A program made the position numbers and the translations under genes. From NCBI GenBank assembly GCA_028289585.1, contig JANQPI010000035.1, forward strand, positions 404,717-468,716: a DNA stretch of 64,000 nucleotides, in the 5' to 3' direction. The stretch's first letter is position 1; every line of letters starts with the position of its first letter. This DNA comes from Candidatus Zixiibacteriota bacterium (lineage in GTDB: Bacteria; Zixibacteria; MSB-5A5; GN15; FEB-12). The notes below the pieces were generated by a model that was not told the DNA's origin, searched no databases, and saw only the letters and a list, made by a program, of their open reading frames with translations. Shown one piece after another: positions 56,116-64,000 of the stretch.

Positions 56116-56385
56116 ATGAGCACGCCGAACGAACGGAAGGAAGCGCTGATTGGGGAGCATCGACTCCATGACAAGGACACCGGCTCACCGGAAGTCCAGA
56201 TTGCGCTTCTGACCGATCGCATCAACCACCTGACCAATCACATGAAGCAGCATAAGCTCGACTTCCACAGCCGTCATGGCCTCCTTAAGCTGGTTGGCAA
56301 GCGCCGTCGCTTGCTCGATTACCTTAAGACCCGGGACATCGAGGCGTATCGCGACATGCTCGCGCAACTCGATCTCCGTCGCTAG
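56116..56385 (+). CDS. rpsO: 30S ribosomal protein S15
   Basis: The 89-residue protein has the standard S15 features: [40 protein letters not shown] and [13 protein letters not shown]. It begins directly after the ribF stop and precedes pnp by 41 bases, the common rpsO-pnp order. With no leader between ribF and rpsO, the E. coli-type pseudoknot autoregulation at a dedicated leader is unlikely here. Confidence 0.97.
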   Translation: MSTPNERKEALIGEHRLHDKDTGSPEVQIALLTDRINHLTNHMKQHKLDFHSRHGLLKLVGKRRRLLDYLKTRDIEAYRDMLAQLDLRR

Positions 56386-56426
56386 AACTCGACGGCAGCA
56401 GCAGACAACAGGAATAATAAACGTAC

Positions 56427-58607
56427 ATGATCCACTCAGTAGAACTTGAGCTGGGCGGCCGCCAACTCGTTATCGAGACCGGACGGCTAGCCAAGCAATC
56501 GAATGGTGCGGTTACCGTTCGCTATGGCGATTCGATGGTCATCTCGACCGTCTGCGCCTCCCCCGATCCCCGTGAGGGTTTCGACTTTTTCCCTTTAACC
56601 GTAGAGTATCGCGAGAAGTCATACGCCGCCGGCAAAATCCCCGGCGGTTTCTTTAAGCGGGAGGCCCGTCCGTCCGAGAAAGAGATTCTCTCGGCACGTA
56701 TTATCGACCGACCGATTCGACCACTGTTTCCCGATGACTTCCGTGGCGAGACGCAACTCGTCAGCTTTGTCATTTCCCACGACCGCAAGAACGACACCGA
56801 TATGTGTGCTCTGATCGGTTCTGCCGCCGCCCTGGCGGTCTCCGATGTGCCAATCCTGAAGACGATTGCGGGCGTCCGTGTTGGCCGTATCGACGGCGAA
56901 CTGGTCATCATGCCGCAGATAGATCAGCTTGAGGAGTCTGACCTCAATATCACCATTGCCGGCTCGGCCGGCGAACTCGTCATGGTTGAGGGGGGGGCAT
57001 ACGAAGCGAGCGAAGACGAGATCCTCGAAGCACTCGCCTTCGGTCACGAGCAGATTAAGCGCATCGTCGCGAAGATCGATGAATTGCAGTCACTCGCCGG
57101 CAAAGAGAAATTCGAGTACACACCGGTCGCTAACGACCCGGCTGTTGTCTCCAAGGTGACCGAACTGGTTGGCTCTAAGTACGACGAGCTCAATCGTATC
57201 GTCGCCAAAGAAGAACGGCGAAAGGCGAAGAAAGAATTCGATAAGGGTATCGTTGAGCAACTCGAAGAAACGTTTCCCGATCAGCTCGGCCAGGTGAAAA
57301 CCGTGCTCCACGATCTGGACACCGCCGCCGCTCGCCAGATGATTCTGACCGAGGAACGAAGGATCGACGGCCGACGTCTTGACGAAGTTCGCGATATCAC
57401 CTGCGATGTCAGCTACCTGCCACGAGCGCATGGTTCGGCAGTCTTTACGCGCGGTCAGACCCAGGCGTTGGTCGCGATCACGCTCGGGACCAAGGTCGAC
57501 GAGCAGCGCCTCGATGAGCTCGAAGGTGAGTCGACCAAGAGCTTCATGCTGCACTACAATTTCCCACCCTTTTCTACCGGCGAGGCGAAGCCGATTCGGG
57601 GAACCTCACGCCGGGAAATCGGACACGGAAATCTCGCCGAACGAGCGGTAACGCCGGTTATTCCGACCGAAGAACACTTCCCGTATACCATCCGTATCGT
57701 TTCCGACATCATGGAATCCAATGGTTCCTCCTCGATGGCTTCGGTCTGTGGATCGTCGCTCGCGATGATGGATGCCGGTGTGCCGATCAAGACGGCAGTT
57801 GCCGGTATCGCGATGGGGCTGATCAATGAGGGGGATACGTACAAAATCCTGACGGATATCCTTGGCGACGAGGACCACTTCGGCGATATGGATTTCAAGG
57901 TCGCCGGCACTTGCGACGGCATCACGGCGATTCAGATGGACATCAAGATCGATGGTCTCGCTATCGATACGATGCGCATCGCGCTCGATCGGGCCAAGGA
58001 TGCCCGCTTGCACATCTTGGGTCGAATGAACGACACGATCGACCGTCACCGCGAATCGCTCTCCGAACACGCGCCACGCATTATGTCGATTCAGATCCCG
58101 GTCTCGAAGATTGGTGAGGTCATCGGCCCCGGAGGCAAGATGATTCGCGCCATCGTGGAGGAAACGGGTGCCAAGATCGATATCGAAGACGATGGTACCG
58201 TGTACATCGCCTCAGTTGATGCTGCCGCTGGTACCGCCGCTCGGGCTCGCATCGAAGCACTCACTGAGGAAGCAGAGGTCGGGAAGACGTACGACGGTGT
58301 CGTTCGCCGGACTACTGATTTCGGGGCTTTTGTCGAGATTATCCCCGGCACCGATGGTCTGGTTCATATCTCCGAATTGGATGTCCAACGCATTGACAAG
58401 GTGACCGACATCGTCAAGGTTGGTGACCGCCTTCAGGTCAAGGTGATCAACATCGATCCCGATGGTAAGATTCGCCTCTCCCGGCGCGCGCTCTTGCCAG
58501 GTGGCGATGAGCCACGACCGGGAGGCAACGACCGCGAACGCGTCCGCTCGGGTCCCCGCGATGGTAATCGTGGTGGGCGAGGCGGTGGCAACCGTGGTCG
58601 GCGGTAG
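56427..58607 (+). CDS. pnp: Polyribonucleotide nucleotidyltransferase (PNPase)
   Basis: PNPase degrades RNA phosphorolytically from the 3' end. The 726 residues hold two RNase PH domains (GGFFKREARPSEKEILSARI; GSAVFTRGQTQALVAITLGT), an alpha-helical linker, KH (ISKIGEVIGPGGKMIRAI-like region, about 555-575) and S1 (DGVVRRTTDFGAFVEIIPGT) domains. The C-terminal tail is a Gly/Arg-rich RGG-like stretch (GNRGGRGGGNRGRR), probably RNA-binding. A terminator-like hairpin follows at 58638-58662. Confidence 0.96.
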   Translation: MIHSVELELGGRQLVIETGRLAKQSNGAVTVRYGDSMVISTVCASPDPREGFDFFPLTVEYREKSYAAGKIPGGFFKREARPSEKEILSARIIDRPIRPLFPDDFRGETQLVSFVISHDRKNDTDMCALIGSAAALAVSDVPILKTIAGVRVGRIDGELVIMPQIDQLEESDLNITIAGSAGELVMVEGGAYEASEDEILEALAFGHEQIKRIVAKIDELQSLAGKEKFEYTPVANDPAVVSKVTELVGSKYDELNRIVAKEERRKAKKEFDKGIVEQLEETFPDQLGQVKTVLHDLDTAAARQMILTEERRIDGRRLDEVRDITCDVSYLPRAHGSAVFTRGQTQALVAITLGTKVDEQRLDELEGESTKSFMLHYNFPPFSTGEAKPIRGTSRREIGHGNLAERAVTPVIPTEEHFPYTIRIVSDIMESNGSSSMASVCGSSLAMMDAGVPIKTAVAGIAMGLINEGDTYKILTDILGDEDHFGDMDFKVAGTCDGITAIQMDIKIDGLAIDTMRIALDRAKDARLHILGRMNDTIDRHRESLSEHAPRIMSIQIPVSKIGEVIGPGGKMIRAIVEETGAKIDIEDDGTVYIASVDAAAGTAARARIEALTEEAEVGKTYDGVVRRTTDFGAFVEIIPGTDGLVHISELDVQRIDKVTDIVKVGDRLQVKVINIDPDGKIRLSRRALLPGGDEPRPGGNDRERVRSGPRDGNRGGRGGGNRGRR

Positions 58608-58616
58608 TTAAACCTC

Positions 58617-59903
58617 GTGGCGACTCCAAAAACCAGAAGAGGCCGCTCCGGCGGCCTTTTTCGTAAGAGTGAACTGTCTAACGGACTGCGTATCGTTACC
58701 GAAACGATTCCGTCGGTTCGATCGATTTCGCTCGGCGTCTGGGCCGACGTCGGTTCTCGATTTGAAGCGGCCAATGAAAACGGCATGACGCACTTCATCG
58801 AGCACATGCTGTTCAAGGGTACGAAACGCCGCAATGCCCGAGAGATTGCGGCCTCGCTCGAAAATCTCGGTGGTTCACTCAACGCTTTTACATCACGTGA
58901 ACAGACCTGCTACACCGCCCGCATTCTCGACGAACACCTAACGGATGCGATCGACGTCCTGGCCGATATAACCTGCCACGCAACGTTCACGCCGACCAAC
59001 ATGAATCGCGAGCGTTTGGTCATTGTGGAGGAAATCAAGGAGTCGCACGACAACCCATCGGATCGAGTTCACGACCTCTTTGCCGAAACGTTCTGGGGTG
59101 GTCATCCACTCGGTCGACCGATTCTTGGACCCGCCGAGAACATTGTCGCAATCACACGCAAACAGATGCGTGACTATTACGAAACCCACTACCGCACCCC
59201 TTCGGTGGTCATTGCTGCCGCCGGTTCGATCGACCATGAAGCCTTAGTATCGCTGGTCAACGAGCACTTTGCCTTCCCCGAGGGTCCCGCCCCGCCCGCC
59301 CAGCCAGCAAAACAGATATCAGGTCGACGAGAGACAATCGCCTCCCTCGACAATCAGCAGGCTCATCTCTGCCTTGGTTTTCCGGGCGTCGCCTATGATT
59401 CTCGTGATCGCTTACCGGCTCTCGTTCTGAACGCGCATCTTGGCGGCGGAATGTCATCCGTTCTCTTCCAAAAAGTGCGCGAGGAGAAGGGATTGGCCTA
59501 CTCCGTTTACACCTATCTCGACTTCTATCGTGATTCCGGTATCTTCGGTGCCTATGTTGCGGCCGATGCCGATCGCATTCAGCAGGCGTATGACATCGTG
59601 CTTAAGGAACTTCGCAAAGTCCGGCGGCGTAAGCTGTCGGTCGACCACATCGAAAAGGTCAAAGCTCAAATCAAGGGACAATTGACCATCGGACTGGAGT
59701 CGACAGCGAGCCGGATGAGTCGGATTGCCCGGATGGAGCTTATGATGCGATCCTATCAACCGATCACCAAGACATTGTCAGAAATTGACAAGGTAACGTC
59801 GGAACAGGTTCGTGACGTAGCCGAACGCATTTTGGACGAGGACCATATAGCCGTAACAGTGCTCGGCCCCATGACTCCCGGTGACCTGAATCACCCGGAG
59901 TAA
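58617..59903 (+). CDS. M16 family zinc metallopeptidase (processing-protease type)
   Basis: The 428-residue protein has the inverted zinc motif HFIEHMLFKGT (HxxEH, about 60-70), the distal metal-binding Glu in VIVEEIKESHDNP, and the C-terminal R/Y motif region EEKGLAYSVYTYL. Such YmxG/MPP-like genes commonly follow pnp. Translation begins at a GTG 9 bases after the pnp stop; no later in-frame ATG, GTG or TTG occurs before conserved sequence. The first 15 codons contain a terminator-like hairpin. Its substrate is unknown. Confidence 0.9.
   Translation: MATPKTRRGRSGGLFRKSELSNGLRIVTETIPSVRSISLGVWADVGSRFEAANENGMTHFIEHMLFKGTKRRNAREIAASLENLGGSLNAFTSREQTCYTARILDEHLTDAIDVLADITCHATFTPTNMNRERLVIVEEIKESHDNPSDRVHDLFAETFWGGHPLGRPILGPAENIVAITRKQMRDYYETHYRTPSVVIAAAGSIDHEALVSLVNEHFAFPEGPAPPAQPAKQISGRRETIASLDNQQAHLCLGFPGVAYDSRDRLPALVLNAHLGGGMSSVLFQKVREEKGLAYSVYTYLDFYRDSGIFGAYVAADADRIQQAYDIVLKELRKVRRRKLSVDHIEKVKAQIKGQLTIGLESTASRMSRIARMELMMRSYQPITKTLSEIDKVTSEQVRDVAERILDEDHIAVTVLGPMTPGDLNHPE
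58638..58662 (+). terminator. Terminator-like hairpin inside the 5' end of the M16 gene
   Basis: AGGCCGC (58640-58646) pairs with GCGGCCT (58651-58657) around a TCCG loop and is followed by TTTT. It has the form of an intrinsic terminator for the pnp operon but lies within codons 8-15 of the M16 frame. Translating ribosomes would open it, so it could act as an attenuator. Confidence 0.7.
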
Positions 59904-59907
59904 TCGA

Positions 59908-60678
59908 ATGATGGGCGACTGGCCACGTATCTTGGCGCTGCACAAAGTAACTCCGCGGTTAACCGGCGGTGGCACGAACTACTCTCCAAAACGCCTGACC
60001 GGACTATTCGAACGCCTGCGCTCTGAGGGCGTTCGCTTTGTCAGTCTGGCCGAAGCTGTACGCGCCCCTCGCCCAAACCGGATAGCGGTGACGCTCGACG
60101 ATGCGTATGCGCATCTTGTAAACTCACTGCCCGCGTTGATCGATCGCTTTTCATTGCGGCCACACCTTTTTGTCCCAACCGGTTGGCTGGGTCGGCCGAA
60201 TCACTGGGACTATAGTGGACGGATACTCCCTGATCCGCACGTTGATCATGATGCCTTACGCCACCTTGTTGACCTGGGCTGCACGGTTGGTTCCCACGGT
60301 CATACTCACCGCGACCTGCGGACCCGCACCGATACTGAGCTGGCGATGGAACTCAGTGCCAGTCGCGCTATCCTGGAGGAAATCAGCGGCGACCTGGTCA
60401 CTACTGTAGCGTACCCGTTTGGACGTGTCGACGAGCGCGTGAGAGATGCGGCCAGTGCTGCGGGATATCAGCTCGGTTTCACAATGGCATTCCCGCGTCT
60501 TTCGGATCAACCTCTTGCCGTTGGACGCCTGCCCATCTACGTGTTCGACACGTACACATCGGTGCACGCCAAACTCAACCGCGGAGTTCGCTTCGCGGTA
60601 GAAAGAATCAAGACACGATCGATCCAGCGCCTGTCGGCGGGGACGCGTTTCTGGCAACGATTGACAGAACGGGTGTAA
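59908..60678 (+). CDS. Polysaccharide deacetylase (NodB-homology, CE4)
   Basis: The 256-residue protein has the CE4 motifs: RIAVTLDDAYAHLVNSLPAL with the catalytic and metal Asp pair (about 64-66), VGSHGHTHRDL with the two metal His (HxxxH equivalent, about 129-139), and VAYPFGRVDERVRDAA. It has no obvious signal peptide, so it may act on a lipid-linked or cytoplasmic sugar. It starts 4 bases after the M16 stop. The substrate is unknown. Confidence 0.88.
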   Translation: MMGDWPRILALHKVTPRLTGGGTNYSPKRLTGLFERLRSEGVRFVSLAEAVRAPRPNRIAVTLDDAYAHLVNSLPALIDRFSLRPHLFVPTGWLGRPNHWDYSGRILPDPHVDHDALRHLVDLGCTVGSHGHTHRDLRTRTDTELAMELSASRAILEEISGDLVTTVAYPFGRVDERVRDAASAAGYQLGFTMAFPRLSDQPLAVGRLPIYVFDTYTSVHAKLNRGVRFAVERIKTRSIQRLSAGTRFWQRLTERV

Positions 60679-60732
60679 GTCTGAAGACTGCGGACTGACT
60701 ATCCGACGAGACGAGCACGAGAGAGAATAGTA

Positions 60733-62487
60733 ATGGAAGAGGATAAGGCACAACTCGAATTCGCGAATCGTCAGCTCGCAGCACTAGCTGAGACAGCAAA
60801 AGTCTTTGGTGCCACACCGACCGAGGATGAACTGCTATCCGTAGCACCCCGCCAGCTTACACAATCCCTGGAATTCGATCGCGCAACGATTTGGTACTAC
60901 CGAGACGGAACGTTCTCACTCGCTTCATACCACTTTGAGCACGATCCACCCGAGCGAATTGCCCGTTGGTTGGAGCATATCGAACAGAAGGGAGACCGCT
61001 ACCCACCGCACTTTCACCGTGCTGTTGTTGAACGTCGTACTATCCATGTCGCCAACCTTCGCGATGATCCGGAGTGGACGGTCGACGATACGATTGAACC
61101 CGATGTTACATCGCTTGTTATCACGCCGCTCATTCTGTCAAGTGGACCTGCCGGAGTTCTGATTGGCAATCTGGATATCCAGCAACGGGCCTTCACCGAT
61201 GCTGACATTGCGCGTCTGGAAACATTCGCTACGATGCTAGCTCTGCGCTTGGATAACATTCGTAACTATCAGCAGTTGGAAACACTCGTTTCGGAACGGA
61301 CCGCCGCACTGCGGTCTTCTGAAGACCGCTTCCAATCGATCGAAACGAACATCAGTGACATCATCTGCTCGGTCTCTCCCGACGGCCTGATCACGTATAT
61401 TTCCCCAAACGTTGGCATGTATACCGACGCTACGCCTGCCGATATCGTGGGCCATTCGTGGGCCGATTCGGCTCATCCCGATGATCAAGGACGTCTTCGC
61501 CGTTTCCTCGATTCGATGGCAGCCCCCGATCACTACGAAAGTGGCGTTGAAGCCCGCTGGCAGCAGCAGGATAGCAGTTGGGTCTGGTGGGGAGTGAAGG
61601 GCGCTCCCATCATGAATGAGGATGGGACGCTCCGGGAGATTATCATCGTCTCCCGAGATATCACCGAGTACAAGGAGATGATCGCCCAGCTTGCATCGGC
61701 AAATGATCAGGTCAGAACCAAACAGGCGCAGCTTGTGCAGTCGGAGAAGATGGCCTCACTTGGGCTTCTGGTTGCCGGTATCGCGCACGAGATAAACACC
61801 CCGGTTGGGGCGATTCATTCCATGCACGATACGCTCGTGCGTGCTGTCGGAAAACTTCGGAAGACGATCTCCGACTCCGTTGGTGACGACCATCCTGCGA
61901 CCGCTAAGCTCGTCAAGGCGCTGGAGGTCATCGACGAGGCCAATCGGGTTATCGATTCGGGGACTCAACGAGTTACCGAGATAGTTCGACGACTACGGGC
62001 CTTCGCACGCCTCGATGAGGCGGAATTGAAGACCGTCGATATCCACGAGGGTCTCGACGACACGCTCATGCTGATGCACCACGAATTGAAACGTGGCGTA
62101 ACCATTGAACGAGACTACGGGGAGCTTCAACCAATCCCGGTCTATCCTGGCCGCTTGAACCAGGTCTTCCTTAACGTCATCAATAACGCTCGTCAGGCGA
62201 TGGATAATCAGGGCACGATAACGATCAGCACCCGGTTGTCGGAACAGCAAATCACGATTCGCATTGGCGACACCGGTCCGGGGATTGCCCCTGACCACCT
62301 GAAACGGATATTCGATCCAGGATTCACAACTAAGGGCGTAGGGGTCGGAACCGGCTTGGGCCTTTCGATTGTCTATCAGATAATTGAGGACCACCGAGGC
62401 GAAATTACGGTCGAATCGACCGTGGGGGAGGGAACAACCTTCACGATAACTCTGCCCACCAACCTCGACGAGCTCGTACCAACGTGA
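60733..62487 (+). CDS. Soluble sensor histidine kinase (GAF-PAS-HisKA-HATPase)
   Basis: The 584-residue protein lacks membrane segments. A GAF domain (about 15-175), a coiled coil, a PAS domain with PAC motif (about 200-320) and a kinase core follow in order. The H box is GIAHEINTPVGAIHS (phospho-His near 352), with N box FLNVINNARQAMDNQGT, G1 GDTGPGIAPDH and G2 GVGTGLGLSIVY. No response regulator gene is in the window, so it is an orphan kinase. The ligand of the GAF domain is unknown. Confidence 0.92.
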   Translation: MEEDKAQLEFANRQLAALAETAKVFGATPTEDELLSVAPRQLTQSLEFDRATIWYYRDGTFSLASYHFEHDPPERIARWLEHIEQKGDRYPPHFHRAVVERRTIHVANLRDDPEWTVDDTIEPDVTSLVITPLILSSGPAGVLIGNLDIQQRAFTDADIARLETFATMLALRLDNIRNYQQLETLVSERTAALRSSEDRFQSIETNISDIICSVSPDGLITYISPNVGMYTDATPADIVGHSWADSAHPDDQGRLRRFLDSMAAPDHYESGVEARWQQQDSSWVWWGVKGAPIMNEDGTLREIIIVSRDITEYKEMIAQLASANDQVRTKQAQLVQSEKMASLGLLVAGIAHEINTPVGAIHSMHDTLVRAVGKLRKTISDSVGDDHPATAKLVKALEVIDEANRVIDSGTQRVTEIVRRLRAFARLDEAELKTVDIHEGLDDTLMLMHHELKRGVTIERDYGELQPIPVYPGRLNQVFLNVINNARQAMDNQGTITISTRLSEQQITIRIGDTGPGIAPDHLKRIFDPGFTTKGVGVGTGLGLSIVYQIIEDHRGEITVESTVGEGTTFTITLPTNLDELVPT

Positions 62488-62506
62488 TCGGTGCAATGGA
62501 CTGCCA

Positions 62507-64000
62507 ATGAATCTGTATTCGTGGGCTCAGTCACTACTCAACGTTCGTCGGTCCGAGCTGGGCGTTACGTTGTTGATGCTGGTCTATATCTACCTGCTGT
62601 TGTTGACCTATTACCTTCTGAAGCCGGTTCGTGATTCTCTCTTTCTCACCGAGCTTGGTGCCGAGCAACTCTCCATCGTCTACATGCTCACCGCCGTGGT
62701 GACGCTTCCGATCACGTTAATCTACAGCCGGGTAGCTCAGCGATGGTCGCTGCTGGCCGTAATTAATGGCACCACGATCTTTCTGATCGTCTGTCTCGGC
62801 ATCCTTCGCTGGCTCGTAACATTCCCGGACAGCTGGGTCTACATTGCATTCTTCATTTGGGTGTCCCTGTTCGGGATACTGACAACCGCCCAGTTCTGGC
62901 TGCTCGCCAACGCAATCTTCTCGGCGACTCAGGCGAAACGCATCTTCGTCATTCTTGGTCTCGGCGCCATCGTTGGGTCTATCACCGGGGGAGCGGTTAC
63001 CAGTCTTCTCGTGTCACAGGCGGGGGTCGCAACCGAAGACCTGCTCCTCATTTGCTCGGTGCTGATGATTGGCTGCGTGGGGCTGGTGACGCTCATCTGG
63101 CAGAGGCAGCGTCATGATATCGAAAATGAAACCCATACGTCACCGGGCCAGGAATCTTCACCTCCGCTGCTGTCGATCTTCCGGGAGATCAACCAACTCC
63201 CGCTTCTCCGGCTCATTGTGGGTATGGTCGCACTGCTGACTGTTATCGCAACGCTGATCGACTTCCAATTCAAGGCTATCGCACAAACGACGTTTCCTGA
63301 CCGAGCTAACTTGACCGCGTTCTTCGGTTCGTTCTACAGCATTGTCGGTGTGATCTCGATGGTGGTGCAGTTTACACTCACCTATCCGCTGCTGCGGCGT
63401 TTCGGAGCAGCCACGGCGGTGATCCTACTGCCGCTTGGTATCCTCATCGCATCCGGCTACATGGCTATTGTTCCCGGCTTATTAGCGGCGGTGCTGCTGT
63501 CAGGAACCGACGACGTACTTCGCTACTCGGTCGATAAGACAGGACGAGAGTTACTCTTCCTGCCGGTGTCGCTGGAGGTCAAGAAGCGCGTAAAGCTGTT
63601 CATCGATATGGTTGTCGATCGCTGGTTTCGCGGCTTAGGTGGTCTCATCCTGTTTCTCGCTACCTCCGTAGCAGCGCTGACCGTTGCTCAGGTCTCGATC
63701 ATCGTCCTCCTGCTGGCCGCCGGATGGCTTACGCTCGCGGTGCTGGTGCGCAAGGAGTACCTGAATGCGTTTCGTCAGGCAATGGAGCGACGCGAGCTCG
63801 ATCTCGATCTTACTCCCGTCTCCATTACTGATGATACGACCATCAACACACTCATTCTGTCACTGGGAAGTGCCAATAAACGACAAGTGCTCTACGCTCT
63901 CGATCTGGCCCAGTATGTTCGCGGTGTCGATCTCACATGGCCAATCAAGGCCCAGCTTTCGAACGTCGATCCGGAGATTCGTGCCGCCGCGCTCGCTGCT
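62507..64000 (+). CDS. Nucleotide-transporter-like (NTT/Npt) membrane protein with HEAT-like tail, 3' truncated
   Basis: An open frame from ATG 62507 runs to the window edge (498 codons, no stop). About 12 membrane segments cover residues 1-410, starting with LLMLVYIYLLLLTYYLLKPV followed by RDSLFL, which resembles the opening of ADP/ATP and nucleotide exchange transporters. The following segment SANKRQVLYALDLAQ and LSNVDPEIRAAALAA look like HEAT repeats, an arrangement seen in free-living bacterial NTT-like proteins. The substrate is uncertain, since such proteins outside intracellular parasites are poorly studied. It follows the kinase gene by 19 bases. Confidence 0.75.
   Translation, partial: MNLYSWAQSLLNVRRSELGVTLLMLVYIYLLLLTYYLLKPVRDSLFLTELGAEQLSIVYMLTAVVTLPITLIYSRVAQRWSLLAVINGTTIFLIVCLGILRWLVTFPDSWVYIAFFIWVSLFGILTTAQFWLLANAIFSATQAKRIFVILGLGAIVGSITGGAVTSLLVSQAGVATEDLLLICSVLMIGCVGLVTLIWQRQRHDIENETHTSPGQESSPPLLSIFREINQLPLLRLIVGMVALLTVIATLIDFQFKAIAQTTFPDRANLTAFFGSFYSIVGVISMVVQFTLTYPLLRRFGAATAVILLPLGILIASGYMAIVPGLLAAVLLSGTDDVLRYSVDKTGRELLFLPVSLEVKKRVKLFIDMVVDRWFRGLGGLILFLATSVAALTVAQVSIIVLLLAAGWLTLAVLVRKEYLNAFRQAMERRELDLDLTPVSITDDTTINTLILSLGSANKRQVLYALDLAQYVRGVDLTWPIKAQLSNVDPEIRAAALAA

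Overview
The window looks like chromosomal DNA from a Gram-negative (diderm), moderately GC-rich bacterium. The envelope genes point to an outer membrane: an LptD-like LPS assembly protein, a LolA-like lipoprotein carrier and a BamD-like lipoprotein. FtsK next to LolA is also the E. coli order. A haem catalase with a Fur/PerR-type regulator suggests exposure to oxygen. Gene content and long overlapping operons would suit an uncultured lineage near the FCB group (for example Zixibacteria-like), but that placement is inference, since no rRNA or other taxonomic marker was analysed. Nothing looks like a prophage, plasmid or CRISPR locus. The only mobile-type gene is one REP-associated (RAYT) transposase.

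Region 1 (1-18000) is an aromatic amino acid supercluster on the + strand. It begins with a class I aminotransferase and a DapF-fold protein in which both catalytic cysteines are serines. A full trp operon follows (trpE, G, D, an MFS transporter, trpC, F, B, A), mostly with 4-base stop/start overlaps. After argS comes a nearly full shikimate pathway (type I-beta DAHP synthase, aroA, aroE, aroK, aroB, aroQ). Chorismate synthase is not in the window. A divergent NifU/IscU-like gene and the first codons of a minus-strand gene lie at the left edge.

Region 2 (18000-35500, + strand) holds a MATE transporter, a histone-deacetylase-like amidohydrolase, an FAH-family hydrolase, a free-standing alanyl-tRNA editing protein, LptD, HU, FtsK, LolA, a RimO-type methylthiotransferase, a membrane-anchored lytic transglycosylase, BamD, NadD and DNA polymerase I. 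The theme is envelope biogenesis plus replication and division.

Region 3 (35471-41590, - strand) reads, in transcription order, coaE, an aminotransferase, an NlpC/P60 endopeptidase, an L-Ala-D/L-Glu epimerase, an N-acetylmuramoyl-L-alanine amidase and a small HEPN-like unknown. The middle part is a murein peptide recycling set.

Region 4 (41700-46670) is a patchwork of short genes: a secreted unknown, a DUF1905 protein, the RAYT transposase with two copies of its palindrome, a DUF454 membrane protein, an acetyltransferase, the fur-katA pair with a clear sigma70 promoter, and tRNA-Arg(CCG).

Region 5 (46858-64000, + strand) is the classic proS-rimP-nusA-infB-rbfA-nrnA-truB-ribF-rpsO-pnp translation and RNA operon. 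It is followed by an M16 protease, a polysaccharide deacetylase, an orphan GAF-PAS histidine kinase and a nucleotide-transporter-like membrane protein with a HEAT-like tail that runs off the right edge.
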